Assembly (NCBI GenBank): GCA_035638575.1
Contig: DASQZT010000061.1
Coordinates: 15,968 to 79,967 of the forward strand
Direction of reading: 5' to 3'
Length of the DNA stretch: 64,000 nt
DNA from: DASQZT01 sp035638575
GTDB taxonomy: Bacteria; Acidobacteriota; Terriglobia; Bryobacterales; Bryobacteraceae
The notes below the pieces were generated by a model. That model saw only the letters and a program-made list of their open reading frames with translations. It was not told the origin of the DNA and ran no database searches. The translations under genes were made by a program, and so were the position numbers. Each line of letters begins with the position of its first letter. Within the stretch, counting starts at the first letter, position 1. This document shows, piece after piece, positions 35,160-45,178 of this stretch.

Positions 35160-36266
35160 ATGGACCCGTCCCCGAACGTCCCGTTCACGACGCTCCTCGC
35201 CCTGTTGTTGGTCTCGGCCGGATGCGCGGTGGGGCCCCATTACAAACGGCTTTCTGCCGCCGCACCGCCGGCGTTCAAAGAACAGCCGCCCGTGAACTTC
35301 AAGGAAGCGGAAGCGGCCGGGTGGAAGCAATCGCAGCCTGGCGACGCGTACTCGAAAGGCCGATGGCGGGAACTGTACAACGATGTGGCCCTGAATGCGC
35401 TGGAGAAGCAGGTGAGCGTTTCGAGCCAGAATGTACTGCAAGCCGAGGCGCAGTACCAGCAAGCCAAGGCTGCGGTAAGCGTGGCCCGCACCGCGTTGTT
35501 CCCGGCGGTGACCACTGCTCCGGCGGCGAGCGCCGCGACTGCCCAGTCGGCGAACGTGGCAAATGCCCGGCTGCTCTGCCAGGCCGAACTCGCGCAAGAC
35601 TACTTCGGCCATCACGGCAATGACGGAGAAGCGGAGTTACTCACCCGCACGAAGGCGTCGGATGAGGGGTACCTGACGCTGACACGGAACCGAGTCTCCG
35701 CCGGAGTAGCGTCGGACCTCGACGTGGCCCAGGCTGAGTCGCAACTGTCCGGAGTCCAGTCGCAAATGATGGACCTTGGCGTACAGCGCGCGGCGTTTGA
35801 ATCGGAGCTGCCGGAGCGGCGGCCGGACATCGCCGGCGCCGAGCGGCAGGTGGCTGCGGCGAACGAGCAAATTGGCATCGCCGGATCGGCCTTCTATCCA
35901 AACCTGAGCTTGACGGGGAGCGCCCAGGTGGAAAGTTCCAGCGTGGCAAAGTGGTTCACCTGGCCCAGCCGCTCTTGGTCGGTTGGGCCGCAACTGGCGG
36001 AAACGCTTTTCGATGCGGGCCGCCGCCGCGTGGTGACGGAACAGCGGGCCGCCTATGATGCGACCGTGGCCGCCTGTCGGGAGACCGAGCTGACGGCGAT
36101 GCAGCAGGTGGAAAACAACCTGGCTGCGTTACGCATACCGGCGACGGAGGCGGACAAAGTGCAGCAAACAGCGGTAACCCTGTTGACCCGCCGCCTGACG
36201 GCGAGCGTGCTGCTAATCGAAGCGCTGGGTGGAGGCTGGAATGCGTCGCAGTTACCCGCCAGGTAA
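35160..36266 (+). CDS. RND outer-membrane factor (NodT/OprM family), internally deleted
   Basis: The 368 residues begin with a lipoprotein signal (LLALLLVSAGCAVGPHYKRL, lipobox Cys at 22). They match the trimeric channel family: GRWRELYNDVALNALEKQVS, DVAQAESQLSGVQSQMMDLG, ERRPDIAGAERQVAAANEQI, GPQLAETLFDAGRRR. Family members are usually ~470-500 residues. Here the segment after VARTALFPAVTT lacks the first barrel strands, the loop before ELPERRPDIA lacks about 30 residues, and the last ~60 residues are replaced by a short tail (ASVLLIEALGGGWNASQLPA). The channel is therefore probably non-functional, or its partner is supplied elsewhere. Confidence 0.75.
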   Translation: MDPSPNVPFTTLLALLLVSAGCAVGPHYKRLSAAAPPAFKEQPPVNFKEAEAAGWKQSQPGDAYSKGRWRELYNDVALNALEKQVSVSSQNVLQAEAQYQQAKAAVSVARTALFPAVTTAPAASAATAQSANVANARLLCQAELAQDYFGHHGNDGEAELLTRTKASDEGYLTLTRNRVSAGVASDLDVAQAESQLSGVQSQMMDLGVQRAAFESELPERRPDIAGAERQVAAANEQIGIAGSAFYPNLSLTGSAQVESSSVAKWFTWPSRSWSVGPQLAETLFDAGRRRVVTEQRAAYDATVAACRETELTAMQQVENNLAALRIPATEADKVQQTAVTLLTRRLTASVLLIEALGGGWNASQLPAR

Positions 36267-36335
36267 GGTGTCACGGCCCCACAGCTGCAACCGAAGTTTT
36301 CCGGTGAGGGCGGAAAGGCCCGAGAGGGGAGTCAG

Positions 36336-39300
36336 GTGAACCCATCCCGGGTCTTCATTCTCCGGCCGGTGGCCACCACGATGCTGATGGTGGGCATCCT
36401 TCTGGCAGGCGCGGTGGGGTATACGCAGCTACCCGTTTCGGCCTTGCCGGAGGTGGATTATCCGATCATTCAAGTTACTACGTTTTATCCGGGCGCCAGT
36501 CCGGACGTGATGGCGTCGTCGGTGACCGCGCCACTCGAGCGTCAGTTCGGGCAGGTGCCCGGACTCCAGCAGATGACGTCCACAAGCTCAGACGGGAGCT
36601 CGGTGATCACCCTGCAATTCAACCTCAGCCTGAGCATCGATGTGGCCGAACAGGAAGTGCAGCAATCGATCAATGCCTCGGGCACGTACCTGCCGGCGGA
36701 CCTGCCGGCCCCTCCGATCTACAGCAAGACCAATCCGGCCGACACCCCGATCCTGACGCTCGCCCTGACCTCGACGGTTCTTCCGCTGTCGAAGGTAGAG
36801 GATCTCGCCGACACGAGGCTGGCGCCTAAGTTGTCGCAATTACCAGGGGTCGGTCTGGTCAGTATCAGCGGCGGACAGAAGCCCGCTGTCCGGATTCAGG
36901 CGAATCCCACGGCGATGGCCTCTTACGGTCTCAACCTGGAAGATCTGCGGACTTCCATCGTCGCCGCCAACGTCAACCAGGCCAAAGGAAACTTCGACGG
37001 AGCGAACCAGGCGTACCAAATCGGAGCAAACGACCAGTTGCTTTCCAGCAGCGATTACGCTCCGCTCATCATCGCGTACAAGAACGGCGCCCCCGTCAAA
37101 TTGACCGATGTTGCCGTAATCCTCGATGACACGGAGAACGTCCGGCAGGCCGCCTGGATGAACCAGACTCCCTCGGTCATCTTAAACATTCAACGGCAGC
37201 CCGGGGCGAACATCATCTCGGTGGTCGATCGAGTCAAAAAACTGTTGCCTCAACTCACCTCGACACTGCCCGCATCGATCCACGTCGGCATCCTGACCGA
37301 CAGGACCACCACCATTCGGGCCTCCGTGAGCGACGTACAGTTCGAGCTGATGCTTACGGTGGCGCTCGTGGTGATGGTCATGTTTCTCTTCCTGCGCAAC
37401 ATTGCCGCGACTATCATTCCCGGCATCGCCGTTCCCTTGTCGCTGGTCGCCACGTTCGGAGTGATGTATCTGCTCGGCTATAGCTTGAACAACCTGACTT
37501 TGATGGCCTTGACGATTTCAACCGGTTTCGTGGTAGACGATGCCATCGTCATGATCGAGAACATCACCCGCTACATCGAAGCCGGCGATGCTCCCCTGGA
37601 AGCCGCGCTCAAAGGCTCCGCGCAAATCGGCTTTACCATCGTCTCGTTGACCGTCTCCCTGATTGCCGTTCTCATCCCATTGTTATTCATGAGCGATATC
37701 GTGGGCCGCCTGTTTCGGGAATTTGCCGTTACGCTGAGCGTGACCATCCTGGCCTCGGCCTTGGTTTCGCTCACTCTTACTCCAATGATGTGCTCCAAAC
37801 TGTTGAAGCACACTCCGGAGGCGAGCCAAGGACGCTTCTATCGGGCCTCGGAGCGCGCATTCAACGCGGTCATCGCCTTCTACGGCAGGACGTTAAAGCG
37901 GGTGCTTGGCTGGCAGGTCGCGACGCTGATGGTCGCGGCCGCGACTCTCGGCTTGACCATCTTCCTGTTTTTCGTGATTCCCAAAGGATTCTTCCCCATT
38001 CAAGATACGGGCGTCATCCAGGGGGTCTCCGAAGCAGCCCAGTCGGTGTCCTTTCCACAAATGTCCAGACAGCAGCAGATGTTGACCAAGGTCATTCTGC
38101 AAGATCCGGCCGTGGATAATCTGTCCTCCTTCATCGGAATCGACGGGACCAATACAACCTTGAATAGCGGACGCATTCTGGTCAACCTGAAACCGCTGGC
38201 CGCGCGGAAGATCAGCGCGAGCGACGTCATTCGCCGATTGCAGCCGGAACTGGCGAAGGTGGCCGGCATCACGCTGTTCATGCAGCCGGTACAGGATCTC
38301 TCGGTCGAAGACCGGGTGAGCCGTACGCAATTTCAGTACACACTGGAAGATCCGAACGTGGACGAGTTGAATACCCTGGCGCCGCAAATGCTCGCCAGGA
38401 TGCAGAAGCTGCCGCAATTGAGCGACGTGGCAAGCGATCAACAAACGCTTGGTCTTCGGGCGAAGCTGGTGTTCGATCGCAACACCGCCTCGCGCTTAGG
38501 GATCACGACATCGGCGATCGACCAAACGTTATACGACGCCTACGGACAGCGGGAAGTATCGACCATATTTACGCAGTTGAATCAATATCACGTTGTCCTG
38601 GAAGTGAAGCCCGGGTTCGGCAAGAGTCCTTCCGACCTGGACGATTTGTTTATCCGGGCCGCCACAGTGGTTCCCAACGCTCTTTCGATTCTATCCTCCT
38701 CGGCGTTTCCGAATGGCGGCCAGATTCCGTTCAATGCCTTCGCTCACGTGGAAACGACGACCGTTCCCATCACCGTCAACCACCAAGGCCAGTTTCCCGT
38801 GGTTACGCTCTCTTTCAATCTGGCGCCGGACGCATCCTTGGGTGACGCCGTCACGGCGGTGAACAGCGTGAAAGACCAAATGGGCATGCCTCCGAGTGTA
38901 CAGGCCGCCTATCAGGGCACGGCCCAGGCTTTCCAGTCGTCGTTGGCCAACGAGCCGGTGCTGATTGCGGCGGCGCTGATTACGGTCTATCTCGTCCTGG
39001 GCGTCCTCTATGAAAGCTATATTCACCCGTTGACGATCCTGTCCGCGCTGCCTTCCGCGGGCGTCGGCGCGTTGCTCGCTCTCATCATGTTCCGGAACGA
39101 TTTCAGCGTTATCGCTTTAATTGGCATCGTCCTGCTCATCGGGATCGTGAAAAAGAACGCCATCATGATGATCGATTTCGCCCTCGCGGCGGAGCGCAAG
39201 GAGGGCATGAAACCGGAAGAGGCCATCTATCAGGCATGCCTTCTGCGCTTCCGTCCGATCATGATGACAACCATGGCGGCGCTGCTCGGCGCGGTACCGC

Positions 39301-39503
39301 TGGCCCTCGGCTCCGGCAGCGGGTCGGAGCTGCGCCGGCCCTTGGGTATTACGATTATCGGCGGGCTGCTCATCAGTCAACTGCTGACGCTTTACACGAC
39401 GCCGGTCATCTATATTTGGTTCGATCGCCTGGCGGCGCGATTCGCTCGGCACCCCGAGGCCAGAAAGGTCCCTGCCGGCGCCGAGCCGGTTCCGGCAGAG
39501 TAA
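36336..39503 (+). CDS. RND multidrug efflux pump, first subunit (MdtB-like)
   Basis: This 1055-residue inner-membrane pump has a GTG start at 36336 after GAGAGGGGAG. Family features are FILRPVATTMLMVGILLAGA (TM1) and PVSALPEVDYPIIQVTTFYP with GASPDVMASSVTAPLE. GFVVDDAIVMIENI in TM4 carries the proton-relay Asp pair, and GIVKKNAIMMIDFALAAERK in TM10 carries the relay Lys. Two large periplasmic loops separate the helix bundles. With the next gene it forms the two-pump arrangement known from MdtBC, energised by the proton gradient. The drug substrate is not predictable. Confidence 0.93.
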   Translation: MNPSRVFILRPVATTMLMVGILLAGAVGYTQLPVSALPEVDYPIIQVTTFYPGASPDVMASSVTAPLERQFGQVPGLQQMTSTSSDGSSVITLQFNLSLSIDVAEQEVQQSINASGTYLPADLPAPPIYSKTNPADTPILTLALTSTVLPLSKVEDLADTRLAPKLSQLPGVGLVSISGGQKPAVRIQANPTAMASYGLNLEDLRTSIVAANVNQAKGNFDGANQAYQIGANDQLLSSSDYAPLIIAYKNGAPVKLTDVAVILDDTENVRQAAWMNQTPSVILNIQRQPGANIISVVDRVKKLLPQLTSTLPASIHVGILTDRTTTIRASVSDVQFELMLTVALVVMVMFLFLRNIAATIIPGIAVPLSLVATFGVMYLLGYSLNNLTLMALTISTGFVVDDAIVMIENITRYIEAGDAPLEAALKGSAQIGFTIVSLTVSLIAVLIPLLFMSDIVGRLFREFAVTLSVTILASALVSLTLTPMMCSKLLKHTPEASQGRFYRASERAFNAVIAFYGRTLKRVLGWQVATLMVAAATLGLTIFLFFVIPKGFFPIQDTGVIQGVSEAAQSVSFPQMSRQQQMLTKVILQDPAVDNLSSFIGIDGTNTTLNSGRILVNLKPLAARKISASDVIRRLQPELAKVAGITLFMQPVQDLSVEDRVSRTQFQYTLEDPNVDELNTLAPQMLARMQKLPQLSDVASDQQTLGLRAKLVFDRNTASRLGITTSAIDQTLYDAYGQREVSTIFTQLNQYHVVLEVKPGFGKSPSDLDDLFIRAATVVPNALSILSSSAFPNGGQIPFNAFAHVETTTVPITVNHQGQFPVVTLSFNLAPDASLGDAVTAVNSVKDQMGMPPSVQAAYQGTAQAFQSSLANEPVLIAAALITVYLVLGVLYESYIHPLTILSALPSAGVGALLALIMFRNDFSVIALIGIVLLIGIVKKNAIMMIDFALAAERKEGMKPEEAIYQACLLRFRPIMMTTMAALLGAVPLALGSGSGSELRRPLGITIIGGLLISQLLTLYTTPVIYIWFDRLAARFARHPEARKVPAGAEPVPAE

Positions 39504-39506
39504 TCG

Positions 39507-42500
39507 ATGAACATTTCGGAGCCCTTCATCCGGAAGCCCGTCGCCACCACGCTTCTTGTGGTCGCGATTACATTGGCCGGCGCCGCGGCATACCGGCTAC
39601 TCCCGGTGTCGCCCCTGCCTCAGGTGGAGTTTCCGACCATCTCCGTGAGCGCCGGTTTGCCTGGGGCGAGTCCCGAAACTATGGCCTCGTCCGTGGCGAC
39701 GCCGCTGGAGCGCCAATTCGGACGGATCGCGGCGGTCTCCGAGATGACCTCGTCGAGCGCCCTCGGATCGACCAACATCACTCTGCAATTCGATCTGGAT
39801 CGAGACATCGATGCGGCCGCGCGCGACGTGCAAGCCGCCATCAACGCCGCCCGCGGTTATCTGCCATCCAATCTTCCCAACAACCCTTCGTACCGGAAAG
39901 TGAATCCGGCCGACTCCCCCGTCTTCATGCTGGCTCTCACCTCGGCCGTCCTCACCAGGGGGCAGATGTACGACGCCGCCTCGACGATCATGGCGCAGAA
40001 ACTGGCCCAGGTGAGCGGCGTGGGACAAGTGACCGTGGGAGGAAGCTCGCTTCCCGGCGTTCGGATCGAGCTGAATCCGAGTGCTCTGAACAAGTACGGC
40101 ATCGGTCTGGAGCAGATCCGGACCGCGTTGAGCGGCGCGAATGCCAATACCCCCAAGGGACACTTTTCCGACGCCCTTCGCATGTGGGAAATCGGCGCCA
40201 ACGATCAAATCTTTCAGGCCAGCGATTATGCGCCATTAGTGGTTGCTTACCGCAAGGGATCGGCCGTGCGAATCTCGGATATCGGCGAGGCGCAGGATTC
40301 CGTGGAAGACATTCGTAATTCGGGCTACGCGAACGGCAAGCCATCCGTTCTGGTCATCATCTACCGCCAACCAGGCGCGAACATCATCGATACGGTGGAT
40401 CGCATCCAGGCAGTCCTTCCGGAGATTCAATCTTCGATTCCGCATTCGATCGATGTGAAGGTGGCCATGGACCAGACGGTCACCATCCGTGCTTCGGTGC
40501 ACGACACGGAGAGGACTCTGATCATCTCGGTGATCCTGGTGATTCTGGTGGTTTTTGTGTTCCTCAGGAGCGCGCGCACGACCTTCATTCCCAGCGTCGC
40601 TGTCCCCGTATCGCTGGTGGGAACATTCGGCGTGATGTACCTGCTGGGCTACAGCCTCGACAATCTTTCGCTGATGGCGTTGACCATCTCGACCGGTTTT
40701 GTGGTCGACGACGCAATTGTCGTGATCGAGAATATCACGCGTCATTTGGAACAGGGCATCCATCCTTTCGAAGCGGCGCTGAAAGGCGCGCAGGAAGTCG
40801 GCTCAACCGTATTTACCATCAGCGTTTCGCTGATTGCGGTGTTCATTCCCCTGCTTTTGATGGGAGGCATCGTGGGCCGCCTGTTTCGCGAGTTCGCGGT
40901 GACGCTCTCCGTCGCCATCGCGGTTTCCATGGTGGTTTCACTTACTGCAACTCCCATGATGTGCGCTCATCTCTTAAAAGATAAGCGATCCCATGGCTGG
41001 ATGTATCGCGCCAGCGAGCGGGGTTTCGATTGGGTGGTGAATCTGTACGGGAGAACCCTGTCCGGCGCGCTGCGTTTTCGAGCGATTACGCTGGCGGTCT
41101 TGCTGGCCACGATCGGACTGAACGTTTACCTGTTCCTTCGCGTGCCCAAAGGATTCTTCCCGCAACAGGACAACGGACGGATTCAGGGATCGATTACAGC
41201 CGACCAGGACACCTCGTTCCAAGCCATGGACAGGATCATGCTGCCGATGATCAATATTGTCGCCGCCGACCCGGCCGTTGACACCGTGAACGGATTTACA
41301 GGGGGCAGCACATTCAACACGGCGCGTCTGTTCATCTCGCTAAAACCGCTCGAGCAGCGGAAAATCTCGGCCGACCTCATCATCGCGCGGCTGCGGCCTG
41401 AGTTGGCCAGGGTGCCCGGCGCCACCATGTACTTGCAAGCCGCGCAGGATCTTCGCGTCGGTGGCCGGCAGAGCAACGCTCAATATCAATTCACCATGCA
41501 AGGCGACAATCTGGACGATCTCAATCAGTTCGCCCCCAAGATGGTAGAGCAGTTCAAGGCGATCCCGATCATTTCCGACGTGAGCAGCGACCAGCAAAAC
41601 CGTGGCTTGCAAGCCATGATTCAGTATGATCGCGGGACTTCCGCGCGTTTCGGCATCACGCCGCAACTCATCGACAACACGCTCTACGATGCATTCGGCC
41701 AGCGCCAGGTATCGACCATGTACACCGCGCTGAATCAGTACCACGTAGTGATGGAGGCGTCGCCGGAGTTCTGGCAGAATCCACTGTTTCTAAGCCAAAT
41801 CTATGTGGATTCGCCCAGCGGACAACAGGTTCCGTTGAGCGCTTTCGCCAAATTCGCCTCCACCACCGCTCCGCTGACGGTGACTCACCAGGGTCTCTTT
41901 CCGGCGGTGACGATTTCCTTCAACCTGAAGCCAGGTGTCGCGCTAGGCGACGCTGTGACTGCCACCACCGCGGCGGCCGCAAAGGTCGGGCTTCCGGCGA
42001 CGATCCAGACTGCATTCGCCGGCACCGCGCAAGCCTACGAGGCATCGCTTGCCAGCGAGCCAATCCTGATTACGGCGGCGCTGGTGGCCGTGTACCTCAT
42101 CCTGGCGATGCTGTATGAAAGCTACATCCATCCCATCACCATCATTTCCAGTCTTCCGGCGGCAAGTGTCGGCGCGCTGCTGGCGCTGCTTTTCACCCAC
42201 ACCGACCTCAGTATTATCGCGATCATCGGCATCATTCTGCTGATCGGCATCGTGAAAAAGAACGCCATCATGATGATCGACTTCGCTCTGGCCGCCACCC
42301 GGAACGAAGGCAAGAACTCACACGACTCCATCGTCGAAGCGTGCATGTTGCGCTTCCGCCCTATCCTGATGACCACGATGGCCGCTCTGCTTGGAGCCTT
42401 GCCGCTCGCGCTGGGAACCGGCACTGGATCCGAGCTTCGCCGTCCACTGGGCATTACGATCATCGGAGGGCTGATTATGAGCCAATTGCTGACCTTATAC

Positions 42501-42632
42501 ACGACACCGGTGGTATACCTATACTTTGACAGCCTCCAACATTGGTGGGATGGGGTAGGCACTCGCAAACTCGGAGCTTTGCCGAACGCAGTGGCGCGGC
42601 CGGCGGCAACCGCGCGAGTGCAGCTTCCCTGA
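39507..42632 (+). CDS. RND multidrug efflux pump, second subunit (MdtC-like)
   Basis: This 1041-residue paralogue of the preceding gene starts 3 bases after its stop. TM1 reads FIRKPVATTLLVVAITLAGA. GFVVDDAIVVIENITRHLEQ and GIVKKNAIMMIDFALAATRN give the TM4 Asp pair and the TM10 Lys. RGYLPSNLPNNPSYRKVNPA is the typical MdtB/C porter-loop sequence. Adjacent, similar but distinct pumps imply a heteromultimeric MdtB2C-type complex. The operon order is adaptor, channel, pump, pump, all plus strand. Confidence 0.93.
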   Translation: MNISEPFIRKPVATTLLVVAITLAGAAAYRLLPVSPLPQVEFPTISVSAGLPGASPETMASSVATPLERQFGRIAAVSEMTSSSALGSTNITLQFDLDRDIDAAARDVQAAINAARGYLPSNLPNNPSYRKVNPADSPVFMLALTSAVLTRGQMYDAASTIMAQKLAQVSGVGQVTVGGSSLPGVRIELNPSALNKYGIGLEQIRTALSGANANTPKGHFSDALRMWEIGANDQIFQASDYAPLVVAYRKGSAVRISDIGEAQDSVEDIRNSGYANGKPSVLVIIYRQPGANIIDTVDRIQAVLPEIQSSIPHSIDVKVAMDQTVTIRASVHDTERTLIISVILVILVVFVFLRSARTTFIPSVAVPVSLVGTFGVMYLLGYSLDNLSLMALTISTGFVVDDAIVVIENITRHLEQGIHPFEAALKGAQEVGSTVFTISVSLIAVFIPLLLMGGIVGRLFREFAVTLSVAIAVSMVVSLTATPMMCAHLLKDKRSHGWMYRASERGFDWVVNLYGRTLSGALRFRAITLAVLLATIGLNVYLFLRVPKGFFPQQDNGRIQGSITADQDTSFQAMDRIMLPMINIVAADPAVDTVNGFTGGSTFNTARLFISLKPLEQRKISADLIIARLRPELARVPGATMYLQAAQDLRVGGRQSNAQYQFTMQGDNLDDLNQFAPKMVEQFKAIPIISDVSSDQQNRGLQAMIQYDRGTSARFGITPQLIDNTLYDAFGQRQVSTMYTALNQYHVVMEASPEFWQNPLFLSQIYVDSPSGQQVPLSAFAKFASTTAPLTVTHQGLFPAVTISFNLKPGVALGDAVTATTAAAAKVGLPATIQTAFAGTAQAYEASLASEPILITAALVAVYLILAMLYESYIHPITIISSLPAASVGALLALLFTHTDLSIIAIIGIILLIGIVKKNAIMMIDFALAATRNEGKNSHDSIVEACMLRFRPILMTTMAALLGALPLALGTGTGSELRRPLGITIIGGLIMSQLLTLYTTPVVYLYFDSLQHWWDGVGTRKLGALPNAVARPAATARVQLP

Positions 42633-42816
42633 CCGCTGACGCTCACGAAAGAGGAGATCATTCGACGGGGCGCGGTTCAAGGAGTCATAAAGGACGCCAG
42701 TATCATTACCTGGAACTTCCCTTTTGGACTCCACAGTCCGATACAGTACAAACCCAGACGTCATCCATTGATCCTGCGAGCTTGCGGTGCTCGCCGCCGG
42801 GTCGTTCTGCCCATCG

Positions 42817-42939
42817 TCATTCAGGCCGTAAATCGCAACACAACTGGTTGCCGTACGCTGTCACGGCCGCGCGCACCTCTGCCACCATTAGCGCCAACTC
42901 TCGGGAGCTGTCGCCGCCAGGCTGCTGAACAATATTCAC
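42817..42939 (-). CDS. Possible 40-residue ORF coupled to the DUF1080 gene
   Basis: The GTG at 42939 overlaps the stop of the upstream DUF1080 gene as GTGA and opens 40 codons (MNIVQQPGGDSSRELALMVA, then EVRAAVTAYGNQLCCDLRPE). The composition is protein-like, including a plausible amphipathic helix. No family is recognised. It may be a remnant of a longer gene, because protein-like text continues in another frame further downstream (GLNDDGQNDPAAS). Confidence 0.3.
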   Translation of the reverse strand: MNIVQQPGGDSSRELALMVAEVRAAVTAYGNQLCCDLRPE

Positions 42940-43769
42940 AGCGGCCGGATCCAAATGTTCCGGAAGCGCACCGGGTTGTTATGCGCACCCAGTGCCAGCG
43001 GTGCGCGGGTTCTCCCGGGCCGATAGGGCCTCGGCAAAGCGGCGTGCGCGGTAGTGCCATAAATTTCTTGGTTGTTCTGGACGAGCACGCCGTTGTACAG
43101 GACAGTGACACGAGCTGGTTCTTCCAGCTTGTCTCCGTTGAACTTCGGCGCGAGGAAAATGATGTCGTACACCTCCCACTGGCCCGGAGGGAGGGAGGCT
43201 GTCACCAACGGCGGCGTCTGGCCGTACACCGCCGCCGCCTGCCCATCCGGGTAGATCTTCGTCGTGGGATCGAAAATCTGAATCTCGAAGCTGCCCATCA
43301 GCAGGACACCGTTGTTGCCGCGGTTCATGATGTCGTCCCCTACGGGCGGATTCGGCGCTTGCCATTCCAGGTGCAGTTGATAGCTGCCGAAATCATCGAC
43401 TGTTTCGAATCGCCCGGTAGTGGCTATCAGGTCGCCGTTCTCAACCTTCCATTGGTTCGGCTTCCACTTCGAAAGGTCCTTGCCGTCGAACAACACAATG
43501 GCATCCGACGGCGGCCGGCCCGGACGATCTTGCGTGCTGAAAGTGCCCGGGTCGATCGTCTTCGGCTTCGCCCGGTCCGGATCGTGGACCCGATAGCCGG
43601 ACCAAGGCTGCGTCGGCGTGTCCATGTAGCCGAACGTGCCGTCATCCCTATAAACCAGCTTGTGCTCTTGAGCTTGCCCTCGCCCTTGCCCTGGCGCTTG
43701 TCCTCGGGCCAGCGGCGCAATTGCGATCGCGCACGACGCGGTTAGCAGAATCAAGGTGGATTTCTTCAT
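42936..43769 (-). CDS. DUF1080 protein (3-keto-disaccharide hydrolase-like), exported
   Basis: The ATG at 43769, with AGAGGAACTGAG directly upstream, gives 277 residues. Signal peptide: MKKSTLILLTASCAIAIAPLARG. The DUF1080/PF06439 jelly roll contains IVLFDGKDLSKWKPNQWKVE, SYQLHLEWQAP, NRGNNGVLLMGSFEIQIFDP, PPGQWEVYDIIFLAPKF and VRFRNIWIRPL. Members of this family hydrolyse glycosides whose sugar has been oxidised at C3 by a Gfo/Idh/MocA enzyme. Such an oxidoreductase lies just upstream on the same strand (43832-45178). It differs considerably from the two paralogues at 51-53 kb and keeps a longer N-terminal segment (HKLVYRDDGTFGYMDTPTQP). Confidence 0.85.
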   Translation of the reverse strand: MKKSTLILLTASCAIAIAPLARGQAPGQGRGQAQEHKLVYRDDGTFGYMDTPTQPWSGYRVHDPDRAKPKTIDPGTFSTQDRPGRPPSDAIVLFDGKDLSKWKPNQWKVENGDLIATTGRFETVDDFGSYQLHLEWQAPNPPVGDDIMNRGNNGVLLMGSFEIQIFDPTTKIYPDGQAAAVYGQTPPLVTASLPPGQWEVYDIIFLAPKFNGDKLEEPARVTVLYNGVLVQNNQEIYGTTAHAALPRPYRPGRTRAPLALGAHNNPVRFRNIWIRPL

Positions 43770-43831
43770 CTCAGTTCCTCTCGCCTCCGGTATTGTCCGA
43801 TTCAACAGGCTCGCGCCTTTCCTCGGTCTCT

Positions 43832-45178
43832 CTAGAGTTCCCATCCCTTCCGATACTCGGCGTGCAAGAACCGGTCGGCCTCCGGGAGGCCCTTGGCGCG
43901 CATGTGCTTCGCATCCCATTCGATCGGCTTGCCCGTGCGGACGGCTACGTTGCCAAGCAACCCGATCTCAAAGATGCGGTCCGAGTAGCCGCCGTCGAAG
44001 GAGCAAGTGGCCGGCTTGCCGCCCTTGATGGCGTCGAGCCACTCGTTGAGGTGTTCCTGGTCCTTCACGCGCGGCAGGGTCTGGGGCGGCGGCTGGAAGT
44101 CTTTCATCCGCGACCGCGGCAGAAGCCATCCATGATCGGACTCGAGGTACGATTTGCGGCCAACTGCGACGAGCTTACCCTTGCTTCCAACGAACAGGTA
44201 GCCGCCCCCACGGGGCAGTTCCTCGCCGGGGTCCAACTCATCCGGCCGCGGCGGCTTATTGCCGCCGTCGTACCACGTCAGCGTCACGGGCGGAAGACCC
44301 TTCCCCCGTGAAGGAAATTGGAATTTGATAATAGCCGACTGCCACGCGACTTCCGAGACGTCTCCGCCGTCCCACTGTGGCTCGATCGACGTAGGCGCGC
44401 CCAGGTCCAGGCTCCAGACCGCGGTATCGAACAGGTGCCCGCACCAGTCCCCCATAATGCCCGTACCGAAATCCCACCATCCCCGCCACCTTCCCGGATG
44501 CAGTCCCGCGTGATACTCGCGAAAACTCGCCGGGCCGAGCCAGAGGTCCCAGTTCAAATAATCCGGTATGGGCAACGGGTCCTTCAACGTACCCGGATAT
44601 CCTCTCGGCCGGTCGCTGCCGCCTTCCCAGATATGTACCTCCGCCACCTCGCCGATGACGCCGGCTTTCACCCACTCCACCATGCTGCGCAACTCGTCAA
44701 AGGCGTGGCCCTCCATGTCGCACTGCGTGGCGACCTTGTACTTCTTGGCCGCGGCCGCCATGGCGCGCATCTCGGATATGGTGCGCGCCTGCGGCTTCTC
44801 GCAGGCCACGTGCTTGCCCATCTCCATGGCTCTCATGGAGATCACCGCGTGGGTATGATCGGGCGTAGCTACGAACACGGCCTCGATATCCTTTTGTTTG
44901 TCGAGCATCTCGCGGAAGTCCGCCCACATCCGGGCGGCGGAAAGATCGTATGAGCCTTTGGTGGGATTCCGTTTGACGGGGTCCCGGCTGTCTACGTCGC
45001 ACAAGGCGACGATGTTCATGGGCAGCTTGACCATCCGGCCGATATCCCCCATTCCCATGCTGCCGCAGCCAACAACAGCGACGTTGAGCTTCTCATTGGC
45101 TGCATATGTCCTCGCGGAAAGGGCGGGGATAATGGTAAACGCCGACTTCAGGCAGTCACGCCGTGACGGCAGTGTCAT
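43832..45178 (-). CDS. Gfo/Idh/MocA-family oxidoreductase, Tat-exported
   Basis: This 448-residue NAD(P)-dependent sugar oxidoreductase has a Tat-like start (SRRDCLKSAFTIIPALSART) behind AAGGAG. The Rossmann motif is VAVVGCGSMGMGDIGRMV, and the active-site Lys is in ACEKPQART at ~127-129. FVATPDHTHAVISMRAMEMG is the cofactor-binding strand. The C-terminal half holds the sugar-binding sheet (WDFGTGIMGDWCGHLFDTAV). Tat export implies that the protein folds with bound cofactor in the cytosol and works in the periplasm. It probably oxidises a glycoside for the DUF1080 enzyme downstream. Confidence 0.87.
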   Translation of the reverse strand: MTLPSRRDCLKSAFTIIPALSARTYAANEKLNVAVVGCGSMGMGDIGRMVKLPMNIVALCDVDSRDPVKRNPTKGSYDLSAARMWADFREMLDKQKDIEAVFVATPDHTHAVISMRAMEMGKHVACEKPQARTISEMRAMAAAAKKYKVATQCDMEGHAFDELRSMVEWVKAGVIGEVAEVHIWEGGSDRPRGYPGTLKDPLPIPDYLNWDLWLGPASFREYHAGLHPGRWRGWWDFGTGIMGDWCGHLFDTAVWSLDLGAPTSIEPQWDGGDVSEVAWQSAIIKFQFPSRGKGLPPVTLTWYDGGNKPPRPDELDPGEELPRGGGYLFVGSKGKLVAVGRKSYLESDHGWLLPRSRMKDFQPPPQTLPRVKDQEHLNEWLDAIKGGKPATCSFDGGYSDRIFEIGLLGNVAVRTGKPIEWDAKHMRAKGLPEADRFLHAEYRKGWEL

